Assembly: GCF_001612765.1 (NCBI RefSeq)
Contig: NZ_BDBB01000048.1
Location: 1 to 64,000 of the forward strand
Direction: 5' to 3'
Source: Nocardia arthritidis NBRC 100137
Lineage (GTDB): Bacteria; Actinomycetota; Actinomycetes; Mycobacteriales; Mycobacteriaceae
DNA: 64,000 bases
The notes below the pieces were generated by a model. It worked only from the letters and a program-made list of their open reading frames with translations. It was not told the origin of the DNA and did no database searches. A program made the position numbers and the translations under genes. Shown here piece by piece: positions 17,634-24,800 of this stretch; positions within the stretch are counted from its first letter, which is position 1, and each line of letters begins with the position of its first letter.

Positions 17634-18578
17634 GTGCGGACGCTGCTGATCGTGAACCCGAATGCCACCTCCACCACGCCCGCGACCAGGGACCTCTTGG
17701 CGCACGCGCTGGAGAGCCGCACCCAGCTCACCGTTGCGCACACTCAGCACCGCGGCCACGCCGCGGAACTGGCCCAATGGGCGGCGACCAACGAAATGGA
17801 CCTCGTCGTCGTGCACGGCGGCGATGGGACGGTCAACGAGACCATCAACGGATTCCTGCCGCTGCCGGTCCTCGACGACGGTCAAGCCTGGTTGCCGCGC
17901 CTCGGTGTGATCCCCGGCGGCTCGGCCAACGTCTTCGCCCGAGCGCTCGGCATCTCCCCCGACCCGGTGACCGCCACCAATCAGCTCATCGACCTGCTCA
18001 CGGTGGAAACCGATCGCCGGATCGGCCTCGGACTGGCCGACGACCGCTGGTTCTGCTTCAGCGCGGGCGTCGGATTGGACGCCGACGTGTGTGAGGCGAT
18101 CGACGCCAGCCGCGCCCGTGGCCGCGCCGCCACCCCCGGGCGATACGTTCTGACGACCGTTCGGCAATTCTTCCGGGCGAAACGCAACGAACCGGGCGTT
18201 CAGGTGGAAATTCCCGGCCGCGATCCGGTAGACGGAGTGCACTACGCCTTCGTTACCAACACCACACCGTGGACCTACCTGAACGCCACGCCGGTGCACA
18301 CCAATCCCGGCACCCGGTTCGAAACGGGGCTCGGAGTGTTTGCGGTGCGCTCCATGGCCGTCGTCCCCACCCTGCTGCTCGCGCGCCAGCTCCTCGCAGC
18401 CGACGGAAACCCCAAGTCCCGCAATTTATTTCGCGAAGACGACGTTCCCACCGTACGAATCGAGTCCAAAGAACCCATCGGCCTGCAAATCGATGGCGAC
18501 TTCATCGGGAAGCGCAACGTGGTGGATTTCACTGCCGTGCCCGACGTCCTCGCGGTCGTCGCTCCGCGGCCGCGCTGA
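17634..18578 (+). CDS. Diacylglycerol/lipid kinase family protein
   Basis: 314 residues of the DagK/YegS-type lipid kinase superfamily. It begins with LLIVNPNATST. The catalytic glycine-rich motif is VVVHGGDGTVNETINGF, followed by GVIPGGSANVFARALG. The C-terminal beta domain ends GLQIDGDFIG, the usual late motif. It phosphorylates a diacylglycerol-like lipid at the membrane with ATP, recycling it to phosphatidate. Starts at GTG 17634; its divergent neighbour begins 200 bp to the left. Confidence 0.88.
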   Translation: MRTLLIVNPNATSTTPATRDLLAHALESRTQLTVAHTQHRGHAAELAQWAATNEMDLVVVHGGDGTVNETINGFLPLPVLDDGQAWLPRLGVIPGGSANVFARALGISPDPVTATNQLIDLLTVETDRRIGLGLADDRWFCFSAGVGLDADVCEAIDASRARGRAATPGRYVLTTVRQFFRAKRNEPGVQVEIPGRDPVDGVHYAFVTNTTPWTYLNATPVHTNPGTRFETGLGVFAVRSMAVVPTLLLARQLLAADGNPKSRNLFREDDVPTVRIESKEPIGLQIDGDFIGKRNVVDFTAVPDVLAVVAPRPR

Positions 18579-18727
18579 GGGCGAAACACCCCCGAAAACA
18601 TCGCGGGTAGTGCTGCGAAAACCCGGTGGAGCGAGTACAAAGGACCGGGCAGGCTTCCCCCTGTGGGGGCCTTCAGAGCGTGAGCTTCCCCACGGTGCAC
18701 CGCGTGCCTATTGACATCTACGGTGTT

Positions 18728-18743
18728 CGTGAAAGCATTCACA
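18728..18743. promoter_or_regulatory. CRP/Cmr-type binding site upstream of whiB1
   Basis: CGTGA-N6-TCACA at 18728-18743 matches the TGTGA-N6-TCACA consensus of actinobacterial cAMP receptor proteins at nine of ten positions. It lies about 90 bp before the whiB1 start. In M. tuberculosis whiB1 is known to be controlled by the CRP-family protein Rv3676 from a site in the same region. Confidence 0.7.
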
Positions 18744-18833
18744 AGCAACCGTGCGGAAACATTCGAGTCGCACAAGTGAACGAACCACAAACCCATAGGC
18801 GCCTCACGCGGCGCCCAGCAAAGGAGCAGAGGA

Positions 18834-19088
18834 ATGGACTGGCGCCACAAGGCCATCTGTCGCGATGAGGACCCCGAGCTGTTTTTCCCGGTGGGTAACA
18901 GTGGTCCGGCGCTCGCGCAGATTGCCGATGCCAAGCTGGTCTGCGCTCGCTGCCCCGTAACCGCCGACTGCCTGTCCTGGGCCCTGAAGTCCGGACAAGA
19001 TGCCGGCGTGTGGGGTGGTATGAGCGAGGACGAGCGCCGGGCGCTCAAGCGTCGCAACGCGCGCACCCGCACCCGCACTGTCGTCTGA
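18834..19088 (+). CDS. whiB1: WhiB1 iron-sulfur transcription factor
   Basis: 84 residues. Four cysteines at positions 9, 37, 40 and 46 (CxxC pair in VCARCPVTADC) hold a 4Fe-4S cluster. GVWGGMSEDER is the beta-turn and the basic RRALKRRNARTRTRT tail binds DNA. WhiB1 binds region 4 of the primary sigma factor and is a nitric-oxide sensor, essential in mycobacteria. A good AAGGAG site lies 7-12 nt before ATG 18834. A CRP-type site lies upstream and two tandem hairpins terminate the transcript. Confidence 0.95.
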   Translation: MDWRHKAICRDEDPELFFPVGNSGPALAQIADAKLVCARCPVTADCLSWALKSGQDAGVWGGMSEDERRALKRRNARTRTRTVV

Positions 19089-19103
19089 GCGAGACGATCA
19101 GCA

Positions 19104-19132
19104 TTACCGGGCCATTCAGCCCGGCCCGGTAA
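19104..19132 (+). terminator. First of two tandem hairpins after whiB1
   Basis: Arms 19104-19113 and 19123-19132 form a perfect 10-bp stem with a 9-nt loop, 15 bp after the whiB1 stop. It may act together with the next hairpin. Confidence 0.6.
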
Positions 19133-19140
19133 CGCATTTC

Positions 19141-19178
19141 AGCCCGGCACCCATAGGTGCCGGGCTGTGTTGTTTATG
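19141..19178 (+). terminator. Rho-independent terminator after whiB1
   Basis: An 11-bp perfect stem (19141-19151 with 19156-19166) around a 4-nt loop is followed by a T-rich tail (GTGTTGTTTATG), rare for this GC content. A clear plus-strand terminator. Confidence 0.88.
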
Positions 19179-19524
19179 TCCGCCGGATCACGAACTGGAA
19201 ATACCCGGTCTCGCTTCGCGGAGGAAACGGGAACCGACCAATGCGGTTGGGTGGAACGGCAATTGCGGCAATTGCGGCCGGGCGGCGATTCGACTCGCGA
19301 ATGCGCGGGAGCTGTGCGAAAGTAGTCGGTTCTCCAGCGCGTGGGACCGGTAGCGAATCCGACCCGCACCTCGCATTCCGCTCGATACGGACATTCGGAT
19401 GGGTGCCGCACGGTAAGCCGCCGACCGCACCCGAGTAGCGTCCGCCCGCGACCTGCGAGCAACAGGTCCCGGGAGTTCGCACGCGACCGGTGCCGAAGCG
19501 GCGAATCCGTCTACCGCCGATCGG
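19179..19524. other. Intergenic sequence between whiB1 and pdtaS
   Basis: No gene is supported. A stretch near 19205-19235 reads GGTCTCGCTTCGC and resembles the first part of the dispersed repeat, but the rest of the element is missing. Short open frames here lack ribosome sites and family matches. Confidence 0.4.
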
Positions 19525-21039
19525 TCAACGGCCGGAACGACGGCCCAGCGGGACGCGCAGGACGGCGTCGGTGCCGATATCGGCGCCGGGATGCAGGCCG
19601 ATGGAACCGCCGAGTTCGGCGGTGACCAGGGTCCGGACGATCTGGAGGCCGAGCCGATCCGAGGACTCCAGGCTGAACCCGGGCGGCAGGCCGCGGCCGT
19701 CGTCGCTGATGATCACGTCCAGCCAGCGCGCCGAACGCTCGGAACGGATTGTCACCGTGCCGTTTTCGCCCGAATCGAAGGCGTGCTCGATGGCGTTCTG
19801 CACCAGTTCGGTGAGCACCATCACCAACGGGGTGGCGCGTTCGGCGGAGAACACACCGAGCGAGCCTGCGCGGCGCACCTTGATGCGCGTGGTGTGCACC
19901 GTGGCCACGTCGGCCATGATCGGCAGCAGCCGGTCCACGACCTCGTCGAGATCGACCTCTTCGTCCACCGACATGGACAGCATCTCGTGCACCGACGCGA
20001 TGGAGGTGACCCGGCGCACCGACTCGGTGAGCGCGACCTGCGCCTCCTCGTTCTCGGTGCGGCGCGCCTGCAGGCGCAGCAACGCCGCGACGGTCTGCAG
20101 ATTGTTCTTCACCCGGTGGTGGATCTCCCGGATGGTGGCGTCCTTGCTCAGCAGGGCACGATCGCGCCGCTTGACCTCGGTGACGTCGCGGACGAGCACG
20201 GCGGCGCCGGCCAGTTCGCCGTGCGGGCGCAGCACGAGGGTGCGCAGCAGCACGGTGGCTCCGCGCGCCTCGACCTCCATCCGGCGTCCGGTCCGCCCGG
20301 CCAGCGCGGCCTGGATGTCGCCCACCACTTCCTGGGCGTCGAATGGATCGGTGATCAAGGACCGGGTGGTGACGGCGAGATCCTGGCCGACCAAGTCGGC
20401 CTGCAAGCCCATCCGGTGATAGGCCGAGAGCGCGTTCGGACTGGCGTAGACGACGATGCCGTCGGTGTCGAGGCGGATGAAGCCGTCCCCCGCGCGCGGG
20501 CTGGAATGGGTGGCCGCGCGATCCTCGGTGGTCGGGAAGGTGCCGTCGGCGATCATCTGGCACAGATCGTCCGCGCACGCCACGTACGCGCTCTCCAGCT
20601 GACTACGCACCCGGGAGCGTTGCAGATCGGTGTCCCGGCTCAGCACGGCGATCACATCGTCACCGCACCGCACGGGAATCGCCTCGCGGATGGCGTGCAC
20701 CGGACGCGGGTGATAGACACCGGATGTCTCGACGTCGCTGTCGGCTCGCACGATATCGCCGCTGGCCAGCGCGTCGAAAACCTGCGGATGTTCGGCCTGC
20801 AGAGCGGATGTGCCGACCAAGTCCTCTTGATGCACGGTATGGGCGGTGGTGGGACGGCACTGCGCGACACACACGATGTCCGCGCCCTCCGTCACCGGGC
20901 CCGCACCGACCCACAGCAGCAGATCGGCGAAGGACAGATCGGCCAGCAGCTGCCAATCGCCTACCACCCGCTGCAGATGGTCCACGGCGACCCCGGGGAG
21001 GTCGGTGTGCTCGGCCAGCAGCTCGCTCAGTGTCGCCAT
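19525..21039 (-). CDS. pdtaS: PdtaS-type sensor histidine kinase
   Basis: 504 residues, no membrane segment. An N-terminal GAF-like domain (~1-160) and a PAS domain (~185-300, GFIRLDTDGIVVYASPNA) precede a HisKA_2-type histidine region IREIHHRVKNNLQTVAAL and an HATPase with LTELVQNAIEHAF and DDGRGLPPGF. This is the soluble kinase of the PdtaS-PdtaR pair, whose partner is an ANTAR RNA-binding regulator; pdtaR is not in the window. The M. tuberculosis counterpart (Rv3220c) has the same neighbours, WhiB1 and the biotin carrier. It starts 22 bp after the biotin-carrier gene, so the two are probably one operon. Confidence 0.92.
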   Translation of the reverse strand: MATLSELLAEHTDLPGVAVDHLQRVVGDWQLLADLSFADLLLWVGAGPVTEGADIVCVAQCRPTTAHTVHQEDLVGTSALQAEHPQVFDALASGDIVRADSDVETSGVYHPRPVHAIREAIPVRCGDDVIAVLSRDTDLQRSRVRSQLESAYVACADDLCQMIADGTFPTTEDRAATHSSPRAGDGFIRLDTDGIVVYASPNALSAYHRMGLQADLVGQDLAVTTRSLITDPFDAQEVVGDIQAALAGRTGRRMEVEARGATVLLRTLVLRPHGELAGAAVLVRDVTEVKRRDRALLSKDATIREIHHRVKNNLQTVAALLRLQARRTENEEAQVALTESVRRVTSIASVHEMLSMSVDEEVDLDEVVDRLLPIMADVATVHTTRIKVRRAGSLGVFSAERATPLVMVLTELVQNAIEHAFDSGENGTVTIRSERSARWLDVIISDDGRGLPPGFSLESSDRLGLQIVRTLVTAELGGSIGLHPGADIGTDAVLRVPLGRRSGR

Positions 21040-21061
21040 GCAGATCTACCGCCGCAATCGA

Positions 21062-21277
21062 TCAGGAGATGACCGCGATCAGGTGGCCCGCCTTGATCGC
21101 GTCGCCCTCCTTGACGCCGATCGAAGTCACCGTGCCGCTGGACTCCGCGACCACCGGAATCTCCATCTTCATCGACTCGAGGATCACCAGGGTGTCGCCC
21201 TCGCGGACTTCGTCACCCTCCTTGGCGACGACCTGGTAGACGACCGACACCAGCTCGGCGAGCACTTCCTCAGCCAT
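21062..21277 (-). CDS. Biotin/lipoyl carrier protein (TB7.3 type)
   Basis: 71 residues, a single biotinyl/lipoyl attachment domain with the biotinylation motif LESMKMEIPV. The family (M. tuberculosis TB7.3, Rv3221c) serves as a free biotin carboxyl-carrier domain. Its carboxylase partner is not in this window. ATG 21277; pdtaS follows 22 bp downstream on the same strand and bL37 is divergent. Confidence 0.9.
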   Translation of the reverse strand: MAEEVLAELVSVVYQVVAKEGDEVREGDTLVILESMKMEIPVVAESSGTVTSIGVKEGDAIKAGHLIAVIS

Positions 21278-21367
21278 GGCACCCCATTCACTCGTTGGCC
21301 TGTATCCGCTGACGGTACAGCCAACCACACGTGAAAGAATGGCCTTCAATCAGAAGGGAGACTACTC

Positions 21368-21442
21368 ATGGGTAAGCGCGGACGTAAGAAGCGTAGCCGC
21401 AAGGGGAACGCAGCCAACCACGGCAAGCGGCCCAACGCCTGA
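21368..21442 (+). CDS. 50S ribosomal protein bL37 (24 residues)
   Basis: A 24-codon frame from ATG 21368 to TGA 21440-21442 encodes MGKRGRKKRSRKGNAANHGK plus RPNA, almost the same as the actinobacterial ribosomal microprotein bL37 seen in mycobacterial ribosome structures. An AAGGGAG ribosome site precedes it by about 9 nt, and a strong hairpin follows. It is 46% arginine plus lysine and should insert into rRNA of the large subunit. Short length makes gene finders miss it. Confidence 0.9.
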   Translation: MGKRGRKKRSRKGNAANHGKRPNA

Positions 21443-21470
21443 GCGCGACGCTCGGCTCGAAAAGCACGAA

Positions 21471-21503
21471 GCGGCACGCACTTCCAGCGGGAAGGCGTGC
21501 CGC
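21471..21503. terminator. Bidirectional hairpin between bL37 and rshA
   Basis: Arms 21471-21479/21495-21503 and inner arms 21481-21485/21490-21494 form one 14-bp stem with a single bulged A and a 4-nt loop, followed by TCGCGTTT. It separates the convergent bL37 and anti-sigma genes. Confidence 0.85.
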
Positions 21504-21521
21504 TCGCGTTTCACCGAACGG

Positions 21522-21812
21522 CTATTCCGAGGTTTCGACCGAGGTCTCCCCGGCGACGAACGTCCGGCGGATCTCGATGGTCAGGCGCTCGCGCAAGGAC
21601 TCGGGCGCGCGATCACCGCCGCATTTGCGGCTGAGCAGGTTCTTGACCTTCTCCTCGATGCCATAGGCCTCGATACACGGACTGCAGTGCTCCATGTGGT
21701 GCTGCAACCGCGCCCTGGTCGCCTCGTCGCACTCCCCGTCCAGCATCAGCCACACGTCGGCCAGCACCGCCGTGCAGTCGAGCTCCAGGTCGGGGTCCCG
21801 TTCGGTACTCAC
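21522..21812 (-). CDS. rshA: Zinc-associated anti-sigma factor RshA/RsrA type
   Basis: 96 residues with the HxxxCxxC zinc/redox motif in HMEHCSPCIEAYG, plus further cysteines. Under reducing conditions this type binds and blocks SigH; disulfide stress breaks the complex. It overlaps the sigH stop by 4 bp (GTGA), so it is translationally coupled. A second cysteine (SRKCGGDRA) is present near residue 64. It may be named rsrA in other genera. Confidence 0.92.
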   Translation of the reverse strand: MSTERDPDLELDCTAVLADVWLMLDGECDEATRARLQHHMEHCSPCIEAYGIEEKVKNLLSRKCGGDRAPESLRERLTIEIRRTFVAGETSVETSE

Positions 21813-22561
21813 TGCTTGACCTCCTGGCGTTCCCCCGAACGGTTGAAACCGCGCTCGCGCGCGACATCGGCGAGCAAACCCTTCAGTTGCTTGCGGCCGC
21901 GATGCAGCCGGGACATCACCGTACCGATGGGCGTGCCCATGATGTCGGCGATCTCCTTGTACGGGAACCCCTCGACATCGGCGTAGTACACCGCCATGCG
22001 GAACTCCTCGGGCAGTTCCTGCAACGCGGCCTTGATGTCGTCGTCCGGTAACGCGTCCAGCGCCTCGACCTCGGCCGAGCGCAGACCCTGCGAGGTGTGC
22101 TCGGCGGTCGCGGCCAGCTGCCAGTCGGTGATCTCGTCGGTCGGATATTGCGCGGGCTGGCGCTGCTTCTTGCGATAGGAGTTGATGTAGGTATTGGTCA
22201 GGATCCGGTACAGCCAGGCACGCAGGTTGGTGCCCTCCCGGAACGATTTGAAGCCCTGGTAGGCCTTGACGTAGGTCTCCTGGACCAGGTCCTCGGCATC
22301 CGCCGGATTCCTGGTCATGCGCAGTGCGGCGCCGTAGAGCTGGTCGAGCAACGGGAGCGCGTCCCGTTCGAACCGCTGTGCCAGCTCGGCATCGTCGACG
22401 GCGCCGACATCGTCGGCCGCCACGTCATCGTCGCTCGTCACACCTGTCCCTTCGATCGCCGTACCTGCCAAATCTACCGGCATCGGCATATCGAAGGAGA
22501 ATCCGCCGTCCGCCGGGGACACCTCGGTCCATACCGGGCGGTCATCGAGCAGCACGGGCAC
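21809..22561 (-). CDS. sigH: ECF sigma factor SigH/SigR type, with possible N-terminally extended isoform
   Basis: A Group-4 sigma factor for thiol and heat stress. Region 2 (RFERDALPLLDQLYGAALRM; NPADAEDLVQETYVKAYQ) and region 4 (PEEFRMAVYYADVEGFPYKE; GTPIGTVMSRLHRGR) are near-identical to M. tuberculosis SigH. Starts: GTG at 22561 has AAGGAG six bases upstream and gives 250 residues; an ATG at 22597 is possible. GTG at 22441 follows GAAGGGACAGG and gives 210 residues, close to the mycobacterial length. A SigH-type promoter at 22635-22661 lies just upstream of the long start, as expected for autoregulation and a stress isoform like Streptomyces SigR-prime. Confidence 0.93.
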   Translation of the reverse strand: MPVLLDDRPVWTEVSPADGGFSFDMPMPVDLAGTAIEGTGVTSDDDVAADDVGAVDDAELAQRFERDALPLLDQLYGAALRMTRNPADAEDLVQETYVKAYQGFKSFREGTNLRAWLYRILTNTYINSYRKKQRQPAQYPTDEITDWQLAATAEHTSQGLRSAEVEALDALPDDDIKAALQELPEEFRMAVYYADVEGFPYKEIADIMGTPIGTVMSRLHRGRKQLKGLLADVARERGFNRSGERQEVKQ

Positions 22562-22634
22562 AGGCATCTCCTTCACGTATCCATAGGGCCTGCTCATGCG
22601 CTGGAAATCAGTCCGAGCGCGGTGTACCGGCTAC

Positions 22635-22661
22635 AACATGCGCGACCCGTCCGGTGTTCCC
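22635..22661 (-). promoter_or_regulatory. SigH-type promoter in front of sigH
   Basis: On the minus strand GGGAAC (22661-22656) and GTT (22637-22635) are separated by 18 bp, the SigH/SigR consensus. Predicted transcription start lies near 22628, 30 nt before the ATG at 22597. Confidence 0.75.
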
Positions 22662-22737
22662 GTGTCCCTCCCGCTCGCGGCGAACGCGCAGGAAATCCCG
22701 TTGCCGGCCGGGCCACGGCCGCCGTTAAGGTTTGGCC

Positions 22738-23232
22738 ATGGCAGCAGGCTCGACTCCGGCGATCCGCGCGTTGACCCAGGCGAAGGTGTCCCATCGCGTG
22801 CACGCCTACAAGCACGATCCGCGCGCCGACTCCTACGGCACCGAGGCGGTGGACGCGCTGGGCGCCGAACTCGGCGTCGCGGCCGAGCAGATCTTCAAGA
22901 CCTTGGTCATCGAACTCGCCACCGGCTCACTCGCGGTGGCCGTGCTTCCGGTGCCCACCACCCTGTCGCTCAAAGCCGCGGCCGCGGCGCTCGGCGCGCC
23001 GAAGGCGAGCATGGCGGACAAGACGCGGGCGGAGAAGACCACCGGGTACGTGCTCGGCGGTATCTCACCGCTCGGTCAGCGCAAGCCGCTGCCCACCGTG
23101 ATCGATGACTCGGCGTTGCGCTGGGACCGGATGCTGTGCAGCGCCGGACGGCGCGGACTGGAGATCGAACTCGCGCCCGCCGACCTGATCCGGTTGACCG
23201 CCGCGGTGACCGCGTCCGTGACATCCGCGTAA
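22738..23232 (+). CDS. ybaK: YbaK-type Cys-tRNA(Pro) deacylase
   Basis: 164 residues, YbaK/EbsC family: AEQIFKTLVIEL, KAAAAALGAPKASMADK, GYVLGGISPLGQRK, a conserved glycine-rich loop that positions tRNA, and the closing MLCSAGRRGLEIELAPADL. The family hydrolyses Cys-tRNA(Pro) mischarged by prolyl-tRNA synthetase. ATG 22738 has AAGG about 7 nt upstream. It is divergent from sigH, with the sigH promoter in the 140-bp gap. Confidence 0.9.
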   Translation: MAAGSTPAIRALTQAKVSHRVHAYKHDPRADSYGTEAVDALGAELGVAAEQIFKTLVIELATGSLAVAVLPVPTTLSLKAAAAALGAPKASMADKTRAEKTTGYVLGGISPLGQRKPLPTVIDDSALRWDRMLCSAGRRGLEIELAPADLIRLTAAVTASVTSA

Positions 23233-23306
23233 TTCGTCCACCATCGGCGCGATCTGTGCGTTACTGAACTGGCCAGATCGACCCGACTCGTGAGGATGTG
23301 ATGCGA

Positions 23307-23594
23307 ATGTCTACGCACCAGCGTGTGCGCGCCGTGATCGTCGCGTTGTCCGGAGTGCTCGTCTTGGCTCTCGGTCCGGTAACGCTCCTAGCGCCCGAGG
23401 CCGCCGCCTCGCCGGGCACGCAGGTCAGCGATTCCGTGTTCGACTTCGACGGTCAGGGATCGAAGAGTGATGACAAGGCCGGAAAGGCCGAGAAACTGAG
23501 CGGGAACGTCACCACCAAGCTGATCGACCTGGTCGCTGGAATCATCAAGTGCGGGCTCAATATCGCCTCACCCAGCGTGAAGTGCTCGCTGTAA
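23307..23594 (+). CDS. Small secreted protein of unknown function
   Basis: About 95-97 residues. A clear signal peptide (basic MSTHQRVRAVIVAL, hydrophobic core, APEAAASPG cleavage region near residue 37) is followed by a short mature segment rich in Asp, Lys and Gly and ending IIKCGLNIASPSVKCSL with two cysteines that could form a disulfide. No family is recognised. Start: GAGGA at 23292-23296 is properly placed for ATG 23307; ATG 23301 is possible. It is monocistronic and convergent with the SRAP gene. Confidence 0.6.
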   Translation: MSTHQRVRAVIVALSGVLVLALGPVTLLAPEAAASPGTQVSDSVFDFDGQGSKSDDKAGKAEKLSGNVTTKLIDLVAGIIKCGLNIASPSVKCSL

Positions 23595-23605
23595 CTTCGG
23601 CCACG

Positions 23606-23670
23606 ACTGCGTCGCGGCGTGTTCGCGGCACAGGCTAGGTCTCGCTTCGCTCGAAACCGGGAGTTGAGCT
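23606..23670 (+). repeat. Dispersed intergenic repeat, copy C
   Basis: Forward orientation: GCGGCGTGTTCGCGGC, then GTCTCGCTTCGCTCGAAACC. It lies between convergent genes and lacks the full palindromic module. Confidence 0.6.
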
Positions 23671-23845
23671 GGTGTGGTCGCGCATGGCGGTCACACCGGC
23701 ACCCTCTGTTCGCGGAGTATCGGTGGATGGCTCGTGGCAGCTACCGCCTCGGCTACGCAGCGGTATGACGGCGCGAACACGCTCGACGTCGTGGTCGAAA
23801 GCGGCGGTCCGGCCGACGCGGCTACGACGGTGTGACAGCGAGCGA

Positions 23846-24634
23846 TCACAACAGACTGATCTGCTCGGCGTCCTTCTGATCCGACACGCGAGCAAGCAGT
23901 TCCGGTCCGTTGTTCCGCACGCTGTTGACCAGCGCGGGCACCGGGCGGGGCACGATGTCGGCGACCACTTCCTCAGACGGCGTCTCCAGCAGGCTCGCGG
24001 GCGCCGGGTGATCCGGGTCCAGCCATGCGTCCCAGTGCTCCTGCGGCATGGGCAGCGGCATCCGGTCGTGGATGCGGGTCAGGTCGCCGACCGCGTCGGT
24101 GGTCAGGATGGTGCACGACAGCAGCGGCTCGCTCTCCGGCAGGGACCGGTCCCGCCAAACCGACCACAGACCGGCCATGTAGAGGCGGGAACCGTCCGCG
24201 TGGGCCATGTAGTACGGATGCTTGGCGACCTTCCCTTTCGCACCCTTCTCGCCGTTCGGCTCGACGACCCACTCGTACCAGCCGTCCATCGGTACCAGGC
24301 AACGCCGGTACTTCACCGCGTCGCGGAAGGAGGGCGTGGTGGCGGCCTTGTCCGCGCGGGCGTTGAACAGCGGCTTGCCCTTGACCGGGACACCGGGCTC
24401 GGCGGCCTTGGTCCACACCGGGATCAGCCCCCAGCGCATCCGCCGGATCCGCCGCTTCGGGTCGTCGTCCTTGCCGCCCTGATCGTGCCGCTCGACCACG
24501 GTGAGAACCTGCGTGGTCGGAGCGACGTTGTAGTTGGTGAAAGAGTTCTGGTCCGCGGAGTCGGTCTCGTCGATCGCATCCAACTCGACCGCGAGCCTGC
24601 CGGGGTTGGTCGTGGTCGCATATCGTCCGCACAT
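23846..24634 (-). CDS. SRAP-family (HMCES/YedK) abasic-site crosslinking protein
   Basis: 262 residues starting MCGRYATTTN: the catalytic cysteine is residue 2, exposed after Met removal, and forms a thiazolidine crosslink to abasic sites in single-stranded DNA. NYNVAPTTQ, RWGLIPVW, FNARADKAATTPSFRDA, RRCLVPMDGWYEW and TTDAVGDLTRIHDRMP complete the SRAP fold, with the conserved Glu/Asn/His. The M. tuberculosis counterpart is Rv3226c, next to aroA. ATG 24634. Confidence 0.93.
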   Translation of the reverse strand: MCGRYATTTNPGRLAVELDAIDETDSADQNSFTNYNVAPTTQVLTVVERHDQGGKDDDPKRRIRRMRWGLIPVWTKAAEPGVPVKGKPLFNARADKAATTPSFRDAVKYRRCLVPMDGWYEWVVEPNGEKGAKGKVAKHPYYMAHADGSRLYMAGLWSVWRDRSLPESEPLLSCTILTTDAVGDLTRIHDRMPLPMPQEHWDAWLDPDHPAPASLLETPSEEVVADIVPRPVPALVNSVRNNGPELLARVSDQKDAEQISLL

Positions 24635-24800
24635 ATCCCGATAGTCCCACTCGCCACCGACAGAGTCGGGGACAATTGGTGCATAGCTGGTGACCAGTTG
24701 AGAGTTGTGACATAGCATTCTCTCATCGGAAGGACGGGCCGCCCGTCCACTCGGACACGCGCATCGACCGTCCACCGGAGACGGCAAGAGGAGACCCCCT

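Noticed and set aside
18711..18739. TTGACA with a downstream hexamer as the whiB1 promoter
   Set aside because: The -10 at 17-bp spacing (AAGCAT) is poor and lies within the CRP-type site; the real promoter is probably further downstream.
19205..19235. Seventh copy of the dispersed repeat
   Set aside because: Only GGTCTCGCTTCGC is shared; the rest of the element is missing, so chance cannot be excluded.
23816..23852. CRP site TGTGACAGCGAGCGATCACA
   Set aside because: Half-sites are spaced by 10 bp instead of 6, and lie between convergent genes.
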